Assembly: GCF_900021175.1 (NCBI RefSeq)
Contig: NZ_FCOP01000010.1
Coordinates: 382,940-446,939 of the forward strand
Direction of reading: 5' to 3'
Source of the DNA: Pseudenterobacter timonensis
GTDB lineage: Bacteria > Pseudomonadota > Gammaproteobacteria > Enterobacterales > Enterobacteriaceae
DNA: 64,000 bases
The notes beneath the pieces are model-generated. The model saw only the letters and a list, made by a program, of their open reading frames with translations, made no database searches and had not been told where the DNA came from. The translations under genes and the position numbers were made by a program. Below are positions 62,582-64,000 of this stretch, in pieces; the stretch's first letter is position 1, and the number at the start of each line of letters is the position of its first letter.

Positions 62582-63769
62582 ATGTTAAGTCGTATCACTG
62601 AGGAACGTCTGGCTGAGATCCCCGTGCCCGTCGACGATCGCGCGTTTTGCGACGATCTCTGCGCGGCCCGCGAGCACGTCCTCGAGCTGATTAGCCGTCA
62701 TTTAACCGCCTTCGGCGACAAATTCCCGGCGGAAACCTGCCAGCAGGGTTTCTATCCGCTGACGGAGAACGTGGAGTGGACCACCAGCTTCTGGACCGGG
62801 CAGCTTTGGCTGGCCTGGGAGATGAGCGGCGAAGAGAAATTCCGCGCGATGGCGGAGAAGCATGTGCGCTCGTTTGGCCTGCGTATTGCCGGACGCCAGG
62901 ATACCAATACCCACGATCTCGGCTTTTTATATACGCTCTCCTGCGTGGCGGCCTGGCGTCTGACCGGCAACCGCGAGGCGCGCGGCTTTTCCCTGCTGGC
63001 GGCGGAGGCGCTGCTGGAACGCTTCCACGAAAAAGCGCAGATCATTCAGGCCTGGGGCGATCTGAACGATCCCGCGCAGGCCGGGCGGATGATCATCGAC
63101 TGCAATATGAACCTGCCCTTGCTCTACTGGGCCACGGAGCAGACGGGCGATCCGCGCTTCGCCCGCGCCGCCCGCGCCCACGTGATGCAGGCGGCGAAAT
63201 ACCTGATCCGCGAGGATGCCTCCACCTTCCACACCTACTATATGGATGTGGTCACCGGCGCGCCGCGCTACGGCAATACCCAGCAGGGCTACGCGGATGA
63301 CTCTTGCTGGTCGCGCGGGCAGGCGTGGGGGATCTACGGCTTTATGCTGAGCTATCTCTACACCGGCGACGACACGCTGGTGGCGCTCTCAAAACGGCTG
63401 GCGAACTATTTCCTGAATCGCCTGCCGGAGGATTATGTCTGTCACTGGGATCTGGCGCTGGTGGGAACCGACGCGCTGCGCGACTCATCCTCCGCCGCCA
63501 TCGCCGTCTGCGGTCTGCTGGAGCTGGTGAAACAGTTGCCTGTCACCGATCCCGACCGGGCGCGCTATCTCGCCTGGGCGAAAGGGATAATGTCCTCGCT
63601 CACAAGGCACTATCTGGTGGGTAAAGAGGAGAGGGGCACCGGGGTTCTCAAACACTCGGTTTATCATCTGGCCAGCAACAAAGGGGTGGATGAGTGCGCC
63701 AGCTGGGGAGATTACTTCTACGTTGAGGCGCTGGTGCGCTTCACGCAGAGCTGGAAACTTTACTGGTAA
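62582..63769 (+). CDS. Glycoside hydrolase family 88, unsaturated glucuronyl hydrolase
   Basis: 395 residues from the ATG at 62582 with AAGGA upstream; a longer frame starts inside the symporter gene and is rejected. Alpha6/alpha6 barrel. The two catalytic Asp of the family are seen: D112 in NTHDLGF and D173 in MIIDCNMNLPLL. WSRGQAWGIYGF and the final CASWGDYFYVEAL are also typical. It removes the 4,5-unsaturated uronate that polysaccharide lyases leave on oligosaccharide ends. No signal peptide, so it acts in the cytoplasm after import. Confidence 0.9.
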   Translation: MLSRITEERLAEIPVPVDDRAFCDDLCAAREHVLELISRHLTAFGDKFPAETCQQGFYPLTENVEWTTSFWTGQLWLAWEMSGEEKFRAMAEKHVRSFGLRIAGRQDTNTHDLGFLYTLSCVAAWRLTGNREARGFSLLAAEALLERFHEKAQIIQAWGDLNDPAQAGRMIIDCNMNLPLLYWATEQTGDPRFARAARAHVMQAAKYLIREDASTFHTYYMDVVTGAPRYGNTQQGYADDSCWSRGQAWGIYGFMLSYLYTGDDTLVALSKRLANYFLNRLPEDYVCHWDLALVGTDALRDSSSAAIAVCGLLELVKQLPVTDPDRARYLAWAKGIMSSLTRHYLVGKEERGTGVLKHSVYHLASNKGVDECASWGDYFYVEALVRFTQSWKLYW

Positions 63770-63785
63770 AAAAGCGCGGAGTGGA

Positions 63786-64000
63786 TCACCACCCCAGCAC
63801 TTCCCTGATGACCCGGCGGTAGGGGGTCGCGATCTGTGCCGGCACGCGATCAAAGTAATCCCGCGCGTGGCTGCGCGTCTCACCGCTGAGGCTGTCCAGA
63901 TAGACAATCGCCTCCTCCACGGTGGGAACGCGGCCCTCCAGCGAGGCGCTGCGGGGCGGAAGCCCGGTCCAGATCAGCGCATCGATACCTTTTTCTGCCG
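63786..64000 (-). CDS. Unrecognised gene, C-terminal 71 residues only
   Basis: The minus-strand frame runs in from the window edge and stops at TGA 63786-63788. It reads GIDALIWTGLPPRSASLEG and later SHARDYFDRVPAQIATPYRR, ending REVLGW. Codon use and composition look genuine. The family is not identified from this piece. It converges on the GH88 gene with 16 bp between stops. Confidence 0.7.
   Translation of the reverse strand, partial: AEKGIDALIWTGLPPRSASLEGRVPTVEEAIVYLDSLSGETRSHARDYFDRVPAQIATPYRRVIREVLGW

Overview
The window is a stretch of enterobacterial chromosome of roughly E. coli/Enterobacter type. Gene content, protein lengths and local order (patA-aer-yqjI-yqjH ... tRNA-Ile-mug-rpoD-dnaG-rpsU-tsaD, cca-ygiM-ygiF-glnE-hldE, ygiD-ygiC-ygiB-tolC-nudF-yqiB-cpdA-yqiA-parE) match E. 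coli closely. A GC-rich backbone, REP-like palindromes after many operons, and several genes not found at this place in E. coli (a J-domain protein, a secreted S8 protease, a DUF2264/GH88 locus) point to Enterobacter, Lelliottia, Leclercia, Kosakonia or a near relative. The species cannot be fixed from the sequence alone. || Layout. 1-5.6 kb: 3' part of the AI-2 (lsr) operon, lsrA(partial)-C-D-B-F-G. 5.7-7.1 kb: a divergent pair, a B3/4-domain protein and an XRE/cupin regulator. 7.1-12 kb: putrescine aminotransferase patA with a sigma-54 promoter and a perfect NtrC-type site, aerotaxis receptor aer with a sigma-28 promoter, then the yqjI/yqjH nickel/iron pair with shared operator motifs. 12-23.6 kb: an accessory block between yqjH and tRNA-Ile(CAU). 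It holds a J-domain coiled-coil protein and the wreck of a contact-dependent inhibition (cdiBAI) locus. The cdiB start is fused out of frame to the interior of cdiA, one A is missing from an A run, and a 4-kb AT-richer cassette (Sel1-repeat protein, two small proteins, NERD protein) sits in cdiA between 7-bp direct repeats. The C-terminal toxin and its immunity gene are still open. After that comes an IS3-family element inserted in a symE-like gene. || 23.7-30 kb: mug, then the macromolecular synthesis operon rpsU-dnaG-rpoD and divergent tsaD. 30.3-32.3 kb: a secreted subtilase-like protein with a chitin-binding tail. 32.3-42.6 kb: plsY, folB, uppP, cca, ygiM, ygiF, glnE, hldE, ubiK. 42.6-43.6 kb: FMN riboswitch and ribB. 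43.6-48.6 kb: a chaperone-usher fimbrial operon lying between ribB and ygiD, where E. coli has zupT. 49.3-58.4 kb: ygiD, ygiC-ygiB, tolC, and the nudF-yqiB-cpdA-yqiA-parE series. 58.4-64 kb: a sugar-use locus (AraC regulator, DUF2264 protein, LacY-type symporter, GH88 unsaturated glucuronyl hydrolase) and the 3' end of an unrecognised gene. || The most unusual region is the cdi remnant: it has lost its exporter and secretion domain but keeps an intact toxin/immunity end, and it has taken up a foreign cassette in the hemagglutinin repeats.
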